The position numbers and the translations under genes were made by a program. The notes under the pieces are model-generated. The model did no database searches, had not been told where the DNA came from, and was given only the letters and a program-made list of their open reading frames with translations. Positions 1 to 6,593 of a stretch of DNA of 8,316 bases are shown here, one piece after another (position 1 is the stretch's first letter; the number at the start of each line of letters is the position of its first letter). The stretch is from Bifidobacterium breve (GTDB lineage Bacteria > Actinomycetota > Actinomycetes > Mycobacteriales > Mycobacteriaceae): positions 1 through 8,316 of the forward strand of contig CAMCWJ010000115.1 of the NCBI GenBank assembly GCA_945882475.1, read 5' to 3'.

Positions 1-947
1 CCGTCGACGTACCGGTCACCGATGTTCCGAGCACCCGCGCAGCCAATGTCGCCGACAACGATTCCACCGATGAGTGCAGTTCGCCGGAGATGGCGTCGCT
101 GGCCACCTTGAGTTCGTCGGATCTTCGTTCGGCCAGCCGGGACGCTCAGGCCGCGGTGGTCGAGCGGTTGCGGTCGGTCACCGGTTCGCTCTCGGGCGAC
201 GAGCTGTCCCGGCTGTCAGACGAGTTGGCCTCCGTCGCCGGGCTGTTGCAGAACGAGCCGATCCTGGCTCGCCATCTCGCCGGTGCCACCGGCGACGCCG
301 ATGCCAAGAAGCAGTTGCTGTCGCGGCTGCTCAACGGCCGGGTGGGTTCGCACACCCTCGAGGTACTCGACGCGGCGGTGTCGGTGCGCTGGTCGCAGAC
401 AACTGATTTCGTCGAGGCCATCCAGCACGCCGCCCGGCTGAGCCTGCTGGCCCGCGCAGACCGCGAGTACCAGACCGAGGAAGTGGCCGAACAGTTGTTC
501 CGGTTCAGCCGGATCCTCGAGGAGCAGCCGCAGCTGGCCAAGCTGCTAGGCGACTATTCCACACCGGCTGAGAAGCGGGTGTCGTTGTTGCGCAGCGTGC
601 TTGGCGGCGCCAGTGGAGCCAACACCACCGCCGAGGCACTCCTGCGGCAGACCGTTGAACTGCTGCACGGCGAACGCGCCGACGCCGCAGTGCAGGATCT
701 CGCCGAACTTGCGGTGTCCAACCGCGGCGAGGTTGTCGCCGAAGTCAGTGCGGCCGCGGAGTTGAGCCACTCGCAGCGGACCCGGCTGACCGAGGTTCTC
801 ACCCGGATTTACCACCATCCCGTTTCGGTGCAGATCAATGTCGATCCGGAGTTGCTCGGCGGTCTTGCGGTCTCCGTCGGCGACGAGGTGATCGACGGAA
901 CGCTCTCCTCGCGGCTGGCAGCAGCCGCTACCAAATTGCCCGACTAG
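1..947 (+). CDS. atpH: ATP synthase b-delta fusion subunit, C-terminal part (5' end outside window)
   Basis: This is the carboxy-terminal part of the mycobacterial fused b/delta subunit, which forms part of the peripheral stalk and caps the F1 head. The frame is open from position 3 with no stop before 945-947, giving 314 visible residues; the M. tuberculosis and M. smegmatis homologues are about 445, so roughly 130 N-terminal residues (membrane helix and b-type coiled coil) should lie upstream. The delta/OSCP domain is clear from about position 135 onward. It contains EEQLFRFSRIL-like (here AEQLFRFSRILEEQP), RTRLTEVLTRIY and the family C-terminal signature GGLAVSVGDEVIDGTLSSRL at about 856-915. 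The ATG at 90 is internal and should not be taken as the start. The first ~29 residues (3-89) do not look like the b-domain sequence I remember (see findings). atpA follows after 48 bases. Confidence 0.93.
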   Translation, partial: VDVPVTDVPSTRAANVADNDSTDECSSPEMASLATLSSSDLRSASRDAQAAVVERLRSVTGSLSGDELSRLSDELASVAGLLQNEPILARHLAGATGDADAKKQLLSRLLNGRVGSHTLEVLDAAVSVRWSQTTDFVEAIQHAARLSLLARADREYQTEEVAEQLFRFSRILEEQPQLAKLLGDYSTPAEKRVSLLRSVLGGASGANTTAEALLRQTVELLHGERADAAVQDLAELAVSNRGEVVAEVSAAAELSHSQRTRLTEVLTRIYHHPVSVQINVDPELLGGLAVSVGDEVIDGTLSSRLAAAATKLPD

Positions 948-979
948 GGCCCCGACTCGTAACCCCGAGACAAGAAGGC

Positions 980-986
980 AGGAAGG
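980..986 (+). promoter_or_regulatory. Shine-Dalgarno sequence of atpA
   Basis: AGGAAGG lies 9 bases before the ATG at 996 in a purine-rich stretch. It supports that start codon and shows that atpA is translated independently after the 48-base gap that follows atpH. Confidence 0.7.
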
Positions 987-995
987 CGAAAAGCC

Positions 996-2642
996 ATGGC
1001 AGAGTTGACAATCTCCGCTGATGAGATCCAGGGTTCCATCGCAAGCTACGTATCGAGCTTCGAAGCGGGAACCGGGCGCGAGGAGATCGGCACCGTCATC
1101 GACGCCGGCGACGGCATCGCCCACGTCGAGGGCCTGCCCTCGGTGATGACCCAGGAGCTGCTGGAGTTCGCCGGCGGTGTGCTCGGGGTGGCGCTGAACC
1201 TCGACGAGCACAGCATCGGCGCGGTCATCCTCGGCGAGTTCGAGAAGATCGAGCAGGGCCAGCAGGTCAAGCGCACCGGTGAGGTGCTGTCGGTGCCGGT
1301 CGGCGACGCCTTCCTCGGCCGCGTCATCAACCCCCTCGGCCAGCCCATCGACGGCCGTGGCGACATCGCCGCCAGCAACCGGCGCGCCCTGGAGTTGCAG
1401 GCCCCCTCGGTGGTCGAGCGCCAGAGCGTCACCGAACCGCTGCAGACCGGCATCAAGGCCATCGATGCGATGACCCCGATCGGTCGCGGCCAGCGCCAGC
1501 TGATCATCGGCGACCGCAAGACCGGCAAGACCGCGGTCTGTGTCGACACCATCCTCAACCAGCGCAAGAACTGGGAGACCGGCGATCCCAGCCAGCAGGT
1601 GCGCTGCGTGTACGTGGCGATCGGCCAGAAGGGCACCACGATCGCCAGCGTGCGCCGGGTCCTCGACGAGGGCGGCGCGATGGACTACACCACCATCGTC
1701 GCGGCGCCGGCATCGGACTCGGCCGGCTTCAAATGGCTTGCGCCCTATACCGGTTCGGCCATCGCGCAGGAGTGGATGTACGACGGCAAGCACGTGCTGA
1801 TCGTGTTCGACGACCTCACCAAGCAGGCCGAGGCGTACCGCGCGATCTCGCTGCTGCTGCGCCGCCCACCGGGTCGCGAGGCCTACCCGGGCGACGTCTT
1901 CTACCTGCACTCCCGGCTGCTGGAGCGCTGCGCGAAGCTGTCCGACGCTCTCGGCGGCGGTTCGATGACCGGCCTGCCGATCATCGAGACCAAAGCCAAC
2001 GACATCTCGGCCTACATCCCCACCAACGTCATCTCCATCACCGACGGACAGTGCTTCCTGGAGACCGACCTGTTCAACCAGGGTGTGCGCCCGGCCATCA
2101 ACGTCGGCGTCTCGGTCTCCCGCGTCGGTGGCGCGGCCCAGATCAAGGCGATGAAGGAGGTGGCGGGCTCGCTGCGTCTCGACCTCTCCCAGTACCGCGA
2201 ACTGGAGGCCTTCGCGGCATTCGCCTCCGACCTCGACGAGACCTCGAAGGCTCAACTCGAGCGCGGCGCCCGACTGGTCGAACTGCTCAAGCAGCCGCAG
2301 TACAGCCCGCTGGCGGTCGAGGAGGAGGTGGTCGCGATCTTCCTCGGCACCAAGGGCCACCTGGATTCGGTTCCGGTCGCCGACGTCGCCCGGTTCGAGT
2401 CGGAGTTGCTCGAGCACGTGAAGGTCTCGAACCAGGGTCTGCTCGACGAGATCCGGGACTCCAAGAAGCTCTCCGAGGACGCGGAGGTCCGGCTTCTCGA
2501 GATCATCGCTGACTTCAAGCGGGGCTTCGCCGCCTCCGATGGCAGCTCGGTGGTGCCCAACGCGCACATCGCCGCCATGGACGAGGCGGACGTTGAGAAG
2601 GAATCAGTCCAGGTCCGCAAGCCCGCGCCGAAGAAGAAGTAA
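996..2642 (+). CDS. atpA: F1Fo ATP synthase subunit alpha
   Basis: This is the non-catalytic alpha subunit of the F1 hexamer; it binds regulatory nucleotide and supplies the arginine finger to the beta active sites. The protein has 548 residues. It shows the N-terminal beta-barrel (about 25-95), Walker A GDRKTGKT at 172-179, Walker B LIVFDD at 268-273, the alpha/beta signature PAINVGVSVS at 366-375 and arginine finger R376 in SRVGG. The last ~35 residues, from about 514 (SDGSSVVPNAHIAAMDE, ending PAPKKK), form the actinobacterial/mycobacterial C-terminal extension reported to suppress ATP hydrolysis by locking onto gamma; E. coli alpha ends before it. The start is set by the Shine-Dalgarno sequence at 980-986 and the family N-terminus MAELTISADEI. 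It is fourth-from-last of the atp genes and is 17 bases from atpG. No key residue is missing. Confidence 0.98.
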   Translation: MAELTISADEIQGSIASYVSSFEAGTGREEIGTVIDAGDGIAHVEGLPSVMTQELLEFAGGVLGVALNLDEHSIGAVILGEFEKIEQGQQVKRTGEVLSVPVGDAFLGRVINPLGQPIDGRGDIAASNRRALELQAPSVVERQSVTEPLQTGIKAIDAMTPIGRGQRQLIIGDRKTGKTAVCVDTILNQRKNWETGDPSQQVRCVYVAIGQKGTTIASVRRVLDEGGAMDYTTIVAAPASDSAGFKWLAPYTGSAIAQEWMYDGKHVLIVFDDLTKQAEAYRAISLLLRRPPGREAYPGDVFYLHSRLLERCAKLSDALGGGSMTGLPIIETKANDISAYIPTNVISITDGQCFLETDLFNQGVRPAINVGVSVSRVGGAAQIKAMKEVAGSLRLDLSQYRELEAFAAFASDLDETSKAQLERGARLVELLKQPQYSPLAVEEEVVAIFLGTKGHLDSVPVADVARFESELLEHVKVSNQGLLDEIRDSKKLSEDAEVRLLEIIADFKRGFAASDGSSVVPNAHIAAMDEADVEKESVQVRKPAPKKK

Positions 2643-2644
2643 GG

Positions 2645-2651
2645 CCGGAGG
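2645..2651 (+). promoter_or_regulatory. Shine-Dalgarno sequence of atpG
   Basis: CCGGAGG lies in the 17-base gap between the atpA stop and the atpG ATG, with a spacer of 8 bases. It fixes the start at 2660. Confidence 0.65.
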
Positions 2652-2659
2652 CCCAACGC

Positions 2660-3586
2660 ATGGCAGCGACACTGCGCGAACTGCGGGGACGCATCCGCTC
2701 GGCCGGGTCGATCAAGAAGATCACCAAGGCCCAGGAGCTGATCGCGACCTCCCGGATCGCCAAGGCACAGGCCCGGGTGGAGGCGGCGCGCCCCTACTCG
2801 GCCGAGATCACCAACATGCTGACCGACCTGGCCGCGGAGTCCGCACTGGACCATCCGCTGCTGGTGGCCCGCGAGGACGCGAAGCGTGCGGCGGTGCTGG
2901 TGGTGTCGTCGGACCGCGGACTGTGCGGCGCCTACAACGCCAACGTGTTGCGGCGGGCCGAGGAACTCTTCGCGTTGCTGCGTGAGGAGGGCAAGACTCC
3001 GGTTCTCTACGTCGTCGGCCGGAAAGCGCTGGGCTACTACAGCTTCCGCAACTGGTCGATCGTCGAATCGTGGACCGGGTTCTCGGAGAAGCCCACCTAC
3101 GAGAACGCCCAGGAGATCGCCAGTACCTTGGTCGATGCCTTCCTGGCCGGCGCTGACGATTCCGGCGAAGGCCCCGGCGACGACGGCATCCTTGGCGTCG
3201 ACGAGTTGCACATCGTCTATACCGAGTTCCGCTCGATGCTCGCCCAGACCGCTGAGGCGCGCCGGATCGCGCCCATGGTGGTGGAGTACGTCGAGGAGGA
3301 CCCCACCGGCCCGCACACGCTCTTCTCGTTCGAGCCGGACGCCACCACTCTGTTCGAATCACTGCTGCCGCGCTACGTCGCAACCCGGATCCTCGCCGCG
3401 CTGCTCGAAGCCGGCGCCTCGGAGTCGGCCTCCCGACGCCGGGCCATGAAGGCGGCCTCCGATAACGCCGACGACCTCATCAAGGTCCTTACCCTGATGG
3501 CCAATCGGGAGCGTCAGGCCCAGATCACCCAGGAAATCAGCGAAATCGTCGGCGGTGCGAATGCACTCTCCGACGCGGCCCGCTAG
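2660..3586 (+). CDS. atpG: F1Fo ATP synthase subunit gamma
   Basis: This is the central-stalk rotor subunit that couples c-ring rotation to catalysis in the alpha3beta3 head. The 308 residues show the N-terminal coiled-coil helix (MAATLRELRGRIRS, then IKKITKAQELIATSRI), the Rossmann-like middle with SSDRGLCGAYNANV at about 83-96, and the conserved C-terminal helix (SRRRAMKAASDNADDLIKVL at about 258-277, ending QEISEIVGGANAL). Residues about 164-178, rich in Gly, Asp and Glu, lie between the helix ending VDAFLAG and the strand DELHIVYTEF. They match the mycobacteria-specific polar loop, absent from E. coli gamma, that has been linked to c-ring contact and to low ATPase activity. Length and both termini are normal for the genus. 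A Shine-Dalgarno sequence is at 2645-2651, and atpD begins 21 bases downstream. Confidence 0.97.
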   Translation: MAATLRELRGRIRSAGSIKKITKAQELIATSRIAKAQARVEAARPYSAEITNMLTDLAAESALDHPLLVAREDAKRAAVLVVSSDRGLCGAYNANVLRRAEELFALLREEGKTPVLYVVGRKALGYYSFRNWSIVESWTGFSEKPTYENAQEIASTLVDAFLAGADDSGEGPGDDGILGVDELHIVYTEFRSMLAQTAEARRIAPMVVEYVEEDPTGPHTLFSFEPDATTLFESLLPRYVATRILAALLEAGASESASRRRAMKAASDNADDLIKVLTLMANRERQAQITQEISEIVGGANALSDAAR

Positions 3587-3607
3587 GCAAAGGAAGCGAA
3601 GAGAAAC

Positions 3608-5059
3608 ATGACTGTCATCGCCGAGAGCTACAGCACTTCCGCACCCCAGAGCGCCAACGGCCGGGTGGTGCGCATCACCGGCCCGGTGGTGGACGTGGAG
3701 TTTCCCCGCGGCGCAGTGCCCGAGTTGTTCAATGCGCTGCACGCCGACATCGACTACGAGGCGCTGGCCAAGACGCTGACCCTCGAGGTCGCCCAGCACC
3801 TCGGCGACAACCTGGTGCGCTGCATCTCGATGCAGCCGACTGACGGCCTGGTTCGCGGCGTCGAGGTTCGCGACACCGGCGCCTCGATCTCGGTGCCGGT
3901 GGGCGAGGGAGTCAAGGGGCACGTCTTCAACGCCCTTGGCAACTGCCTCGATGACCCGGGCTACGGCAAGGACTTCGAGAAGTGGTCGATCCACCGCAAG
4001 CCGCCGGCATTCGACGCCCTCGAGCCCCGCACCGAGATGCTCGAGACCGGCCTGAAGGTCGTCGACCTGCTGACCCCGTATGTGCGCGGCGGCAAGATCG
4101 CGCTGTTCGGTGGTGCCGGCGTGGGCAAGACAGTGCTCATCCAGGAGATGATCAACCGCATCGCCCGCAACTTCGGCGGTACCTCGGTGTTCGCCGGGGT
4201 TGGGGAGCGCACCCGCGAGGGCAATGACCTCTGGGTCGAGTTGGCCGACGCCAACGTGCTCAAGGACACCGCGCTGGTGTTCGGTCAGATGGACGAGCCG
4301 CCGGGTACCCGCATGAGGGTGGCGCTGTCGGCGCTGACCATGGCCGAGTACTTCCGTGACGAGATGGGCCAGGACGTGTTGTTGTTCATCGACAACATCT
4401 TCCGGTTCACTCAGGCCGGTTCTGAGGTGTCGACTCTGCTCGGCCGGATGCCTTCGGCCGTGGGGTACCAGCCCACGCTGGCCGACGAGATGGGCGAGCT
4501 TCAGGAGCGCATCACCTCGACTCGCGGCCGGTCCATCACCTCGATGCAGGCCGTGTACGTGCCCGCCGACGACTACACCGACCCGGCGCCGGCGACCACC
4601 TTCGCGCACCTCGACGCCACCACCGAACTCTCCCGCGCCGTGTTCTCCAAGGGCATCTTCCCCGCGGTGGACCCGCTCGCGTCCAGCTCGACGATCCTTG
4701 ACCCGGCGATCGTCGGCGAGGAGCACTACCGGGTGGCGCAGGAAGTCATCCGAATCCTGCAGCGCTACAAGGACCTCCAGGACATCATCGCCATCCTCGG
4801 TATCGACGAGCTGTCCGAGGAGGACAAGCAGCTGGTGAACCGCGCTCGACGTATCGAGCGCTTCCTGAGTCAGAACATGATGGCGGCCGAGCAGTTCACC
4901 GGGCAGCCGGGTTCGACGGTTCCGCTCAAGGAGACCGTGGAGGCGTTCGACCGGCTTGCCAAGGGCGATTTCGACCACCTGCCCGAGCAGGCGTTCTTTC
5001 TCATCGGCGGGCTTGACGACCTGGCGAAGAAGGCCGAAAGCCTCGGCGTCAAGCTGTGA
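3608..5059 (+). CDS. atpD: F1Fo ATP synthase subunit beta (catalytic)
   Basis: This is the catalytic subunit, which makes ATP from ADP and phosphate in three rotating sites. In the 483 residues I see the N-terminal beta-barrel (GRVVRITGPVVDVEFP at about 18-33), Walker A GGAGVGKT at 168-175, the catalytic glutamate E200 in GERTREGND, Walker B LLFIDN at 258-263, the family signature PAVDPLASSS at 352-361 and the ELSEED (DELSEED-type) lever at 401-406. The length is usual for mycobacteria, and the first ~17 residues form the variable N-terminal tail. A purine-rich AAAGGA at 3589-3594 and GAAGAG at 3598-3603 precede the ATG; the closer one has only a short 4-base spacer. It sits between atpG (21 bases) and atpC (36 bases) in one transcript. 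No odd residues are seen. Confidence 0.98.
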   Translation: MTVIAESYSTSAPQSANGRVVRITGPVVDVEFPRGAVPELFNALHADIDYEALAKTLTLEVAQHLGDNLVRCISMQPTDGLVRGVEVRDTGASISVPVGEGVKGHVFNALGNCLDDPGYGKDFEKWSIHRKPPAFDALEPRTEMLETGLKVVDLLTPYVRGGKIALFGGAGVGKTVLIQEMINRIARNFGGTSVFAGVGERTREGNDLWVELADANVLKDTALVFGQMDEPPGTRMRVALSALTMAEYFRDEMGQDVLLFIDNIFRFTQAGSEVSTLLGRMPSAVGYQPTLADEMGELQERITSTRGRSITSMQAVYVPADDYTDPAPATTFAHLDATTELSRAVFSKGIFPAVDPLASSSTILDPAIVGEEHYRVAQEVIRILQRYKDLQDIIAILGIDELSEEDKQLVNRARRIERFLSQNMMAAEQFTGQPGSTVPLKETVEAFDRLAKGDFDHLPEQAFFLIGGLDDLAKKAESLGVKL

Positions 5060-5083
5060 TGAGCTGCCCGCGCGTAGGCCGAA

Positions 5084-5090
5084 AGGTGAT
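5084..5090 (+). promoter_or_regulatory. Shine-Dalgarno sequence of atpC
   Basis: AGGTGAT is complementary to the 16S 3' end as found in most bacteria and lies 5 bases before the ATG at 5096, in the 36-base atpD-atpC gap. It supports the assigned start over any upstream GTG. Confidence 0.65.
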
Positions 5091-5095
5091 GTGAG

Positions 5096-5461
5096 ATGGC
5101 CGAATTGGACGTCGACATCGTCGCCGTCGAGCGCAAGGTCTGGTCGGGTAAGGCGACGTTCGTCTTCACCCGGACGACCTCGGGCGAGATCGGCATTCTT
5201 CCGCAGCACATCCCACTGGTCGCCCAACTTGTCGACGACGCGATGGTTCGGGTGGAACGCGAGGGCGAGGACGATCTACGGATAGCCGTCAACGGCGGCT
5301 ATCTGTCGGTCACCGAGGCCGGTGTGAAGATCCTCGCCGAATCCGCGGAGTTCGAGTCCGAGATCGACGCCGACGCGGCCAAGGCCGACGCCGAGTCCGA
5401 GGATCCGCAAACCGCCGCCCGGGGAAGGGCCCGGCTGCGAGCGCTGGGCCAACTCGACTAG
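5096..5461 (+). CDS. atpC: F1Fo ATP synthase subunit epsilon
   Basis: Epsilon sits at the foot of the central stalk, links gamma to the c-ring and regulates hydrolysis. The 121 residues equal the M. tuberculosis subunit in length as I recall it. Residues 1 to about 85 form the beta-sandwich, with GEIGILPQHIPLVAQL at 30-45 and GGYLSVTEAGVKILAE at 67-82. Residues about 86-121 are the short acidic C-terminal helical region (EFESEIDADAAKADAESEDP, then RGRARLRALGQLD). This region is shorter than in E. coli epsilon, a known actinobacterial trait. The start is supported by the Shine-Dalgarno sequence at 5084-5090. It is the last ATP synthase subunit gene; the DUF2550 gene follows after 14 bases with no terminator between them. 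Confidence 0.97.
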   Translation: MAELDVDIVAVERKVWSGKATFVFTRTTSGEIGILPQHIPLVAQLVDDAMVRVEREGEDDLRIAVNGGYLSVTEAGVKILAESAEFESEIDADAAKADAESEDPQTAARGRARLRALGQLD

Positions 5462-5475
5462 GCGGCGACCCTGCG

Positions 5476-5919
5476 ATGAGCACGCCCGTGATTGTGATGG
5501 ACGTGCTGGCCGGTGTGCTCCTCGTGGTCGTGCTGGTGCTCGGCTTCCGGCTGTGGACGATCAGTCGGGGCGGCACGCCGGTGATCCTTCGCGACACCCC
5601 CGCGGTGGGCGGTCACGGTTGGCGGCACGGAGTCATCCGCTATGTGGGTGACGAGGCGCGCTTCCACCGACTGTCGAGCCTGCGACTGGGGCCGGACCGG
5701 CGGCTGAGTCGACGGGGGCTGGAGATTATCGGCAGGCGCGCGCCCCGGGGAGATGAGTTCGACATCATGACCGACGAGACCGTCGTGCTGGACGTGCGTG
5801 ACACCGCAGCCGATCAGCAGCGCGACTACGAAATTGCTCTTAGCCGTGATTCGTTGACCGCGTTTTTGTCGTGGGTCGAGTCGCGGCCTTCCCCGCGGTC
5901 GCGGCGCCCGGCGATGTAG
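5476..5919 (+). CDS. DUF2550 family membrane-anchored protein
   Basis: This 147-residue protein has the same place and length as M. tuberculosis Rv1312, directly after atpC. Residues about 5-26 (VIVMDVLAGVLLVVVLVLGF) form one hydrophobic helix, followed by RLW and an Arg-rich polar region, so the bulk is probably cytoplasmic. The soluble part holds GHGWRHGVIRYVGDEARFHR at 46-65 and a strand-rich segment ending EFDIMTDETVVLDVRD, resembling a small beta-fold domain; the tail is Arg/Pro/Ser rich. The function of the family is unknown. Only 14 bases separate it from atpC and its Shine-Dalgarno match is weak (GGCGGCGA at 5462-5469), so co-transcription and perhaps coupled translation with the atp operon are likely. 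A structural or assembly role near the ATP synthase is only a guess from position. The last codons overlap the repeat that starts at 5906. Confidence 0.9.
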   Translation: MSTPVIVMDVLAGVLLVVVLVLGFRLWTISRGGTPVILRDTPAVGGHGWRHGVIRYVGDEARFHRLSSLRLGPDRRLSRRGLEIIGRRAPRGDEFDIMTDETVVLDVRDTAADQQRDYEIALSRDSLTAFLSWVESRPSPRSRRPAM

Positions 5920-5954
5920 CCGGGCCGATCAACAAGCCCGGCGATGCAGCGGGG
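5906..5954. repeat. Tandem 19-base imperfect direct repeat, period 30
   Basis: Positions 5906-5924 and 5936-5954 agree at 17 of 19 bases; both begin GCCCGGCGATG. The first copy includes the stop codon of the DUF2550 gene and the second lies in the convergent gap. Because GCCGGGC at 5919-5925 is the reverse complement of GCCCGGC in both copies, it can pair with either 5906-5912 (6-base loop) or 5936-5942 (10-base loop), giving mutually exclusive hairpins. Confidence 0.75.
5919..5942. terminator. Candidate bidirectional terminator hairpin 1
   Basis: A perfect 7-bp all-GC stem, GCCGGGC (5919-5925) with GCCCGGC (5936-5942), encloses a 10-base loop. It overlaps the last base of the DUF2550 stop codon, at the convergent end of the atp transcript and of the adenosyltransferase gene. 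No T-tract follows on either strand, which is common for proposed mycobacterial terminators but leaves termination unproved. Confidence 0.45.
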
Positions 5955-5973
5955 CAGGCGATTTAAGCCCCGC
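5949..5973. terminator. Candidate bidirectional terminator hairpin 2
   Basis: A perfect 7-bp stem, GCGGGGC (5949-5955) with GCCCCGC (5967-5973), has an 11-base loop. The loop contains the stop codon of the minus-strand adenosyltransferase gene. It lies 6 bases after hairpin 1, so the two form a tandem pair at the convergent junction. There is no T-tract; the terminator role is inferred from position and stem strength. Confidence 0.45.
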
Positions 5974-6532
5974 CCGGCTTCCAGAGCACGTCGTCGCCGC
6001 CATTGGCGACCCGCGACAGAATGAACAGCAGATCCGAGAGCCGATTGAGGTAGCGGGCCGGCAGCGGGCTCACTGTGTCGGGGTGGGCCTTGACCGCGAC
6101 CCACGCCGATCGCTCCGCGCGGCGGGTCACCGTGCGCGCGACGTGCAGCAGCGCCGACAGCGCGGTTCCGCCAGGCAGGATGAACGAGTTCAGCGCCGGC
6201 AACGTGTCGTTGTATTCGTCGCACCACCCCTCGAGTCGCTCGATGTAGGCCTCGGTGATGCGCAGTGGCGGGTGTTCGGGCTTTTCGACGATCGGTGTGG
6301 CGAGGTCGGCGCCGGCATCGAAGAGATCGTTCTGGATCCGGGTGAGGACCCCACGCAGCTTGTCGTCGGGGCCGCCGAGGGCCACGGCGACTCCGAGTGC
6401 GGCGTTGGCTTCGTCGCAGTCGGCGTAGGCGATCAGGCGCGGATCGTCTTTGGTGACCCGGGAGAAATCGCTGAGTCCCGATGTTCCGTCGTCGCCGGTC
6501 CGGGTGTAGATGCGGGTCAGATGAACGGCCAT
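5963..6532 (-). CDS. pduO: PduO-type cob(I)alamin adenosyltransferase
   Basis: The enzyme transfers the 5'-deoxyadenosyl group of ATP to cob(I)alamin, making coenzyme B12 for enzymes such as methylmalonyl-CoA mutase. The 189 residues match M. tuberculosis Rv1314c in place and sequence as I recall it. They show the N-terminal ATP-binding motif TRTGDDGTSGL at 10-20, DCDEANAALG at 38-47, FDAGADLATP at 71-80, FILPGG at 117-122, the ATP-contacting ARTVTRRAERS at 132-142 and the C-terminal YLNRLSDLLFILSR at 161-174. These belong to the PduO/MMAB family, not to the unrelated CobA/CobO type. The frame is open 438 bases further upstream, but that extension is antisense to murA and low in homology, so I start at the ATG whose complement is 6530-6532. 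There is no Shine-Dalgarno sequence; the message is probably leaderless. It converges with the atp operon and diverges from murA. No B12 riboswitch fits the short upstream gap. Confidence 0.93.
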   Translation of the reverse strand: MAVHLTRIYTRTGDDGTSGLSDFSRVTKDDPRLIAYADCDEANAALGVAVALGGPDDKLRGVLTRIQNDLFDAGADLATPIVEKPEHPPLRITEAYIERLEGWCDEYNDTLPALNSFILPGGTALSALLHVARTVTRRAERSAWVAVKAHPDTVSPLPARYLNRLSDLLFILSRVANGGDDVLWKPGGA

Positions 6533-6538
6533 GTAGTG

Positions 6539-6544
6539 ACCGTA
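6539..6544 (-). promoter_or_regulatory. Candidate -10 element for the adenosyltransferase gene (leaderless)
   Basis: On the minus strand the hexamer TACGGT (TANNNT consensus) ends 6 bases before the ATG at 6532. That is the spacing expected if transcription starts on the A of the ATG. No TTGAC-like -35 is seen and no Shine-Dalgarno sequence precedes the gene. Confidence 0.5.
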
Positions 6545-6580
6545 CCGGGCTACTGTTGGGGCGCGCCGGGTCGGCTCCAC

Positions 6581-6586
6581 TAAGCT
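6581..6586 (+). promoter_or_regulatory. Candidate -10 element for murA (leaderless)
   Basis: TAAGCT ends 7 bases before the GTG at 6594, so transcription would start at or within a base of the start codon. The same hexamer serves as -10 in the rRNA promoter at 7916-7921. There is only a poor -35 (TTGGGG at 6556-6561, 19-base spacer). The bases between it and GTG are pyrimidine-rich with no Shine-Dalgarno sequence, which fits a leaderless message. Confidence 0.55.
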
Positions 6587-6593
6587 CACCGCC

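Noticed and set aside
546..2567. 673-codon open frame on the minus strand opposite atpH/atpA
   Set aside because: Antisense shadow of high-G+C coding DNA; the protein is a low-complexity Arg/Asp/Val/Leu/Gly mix with no recognisable domain, and the plus strand has certain genes.
3359..5227. 622-codon open frame on the minus strand opposite atpG/atpD/atpC
   Set aside because: Same cause: mirror of the codon bias of atpD; no family resemblance and no promoter or Shine-Dalgarno support.
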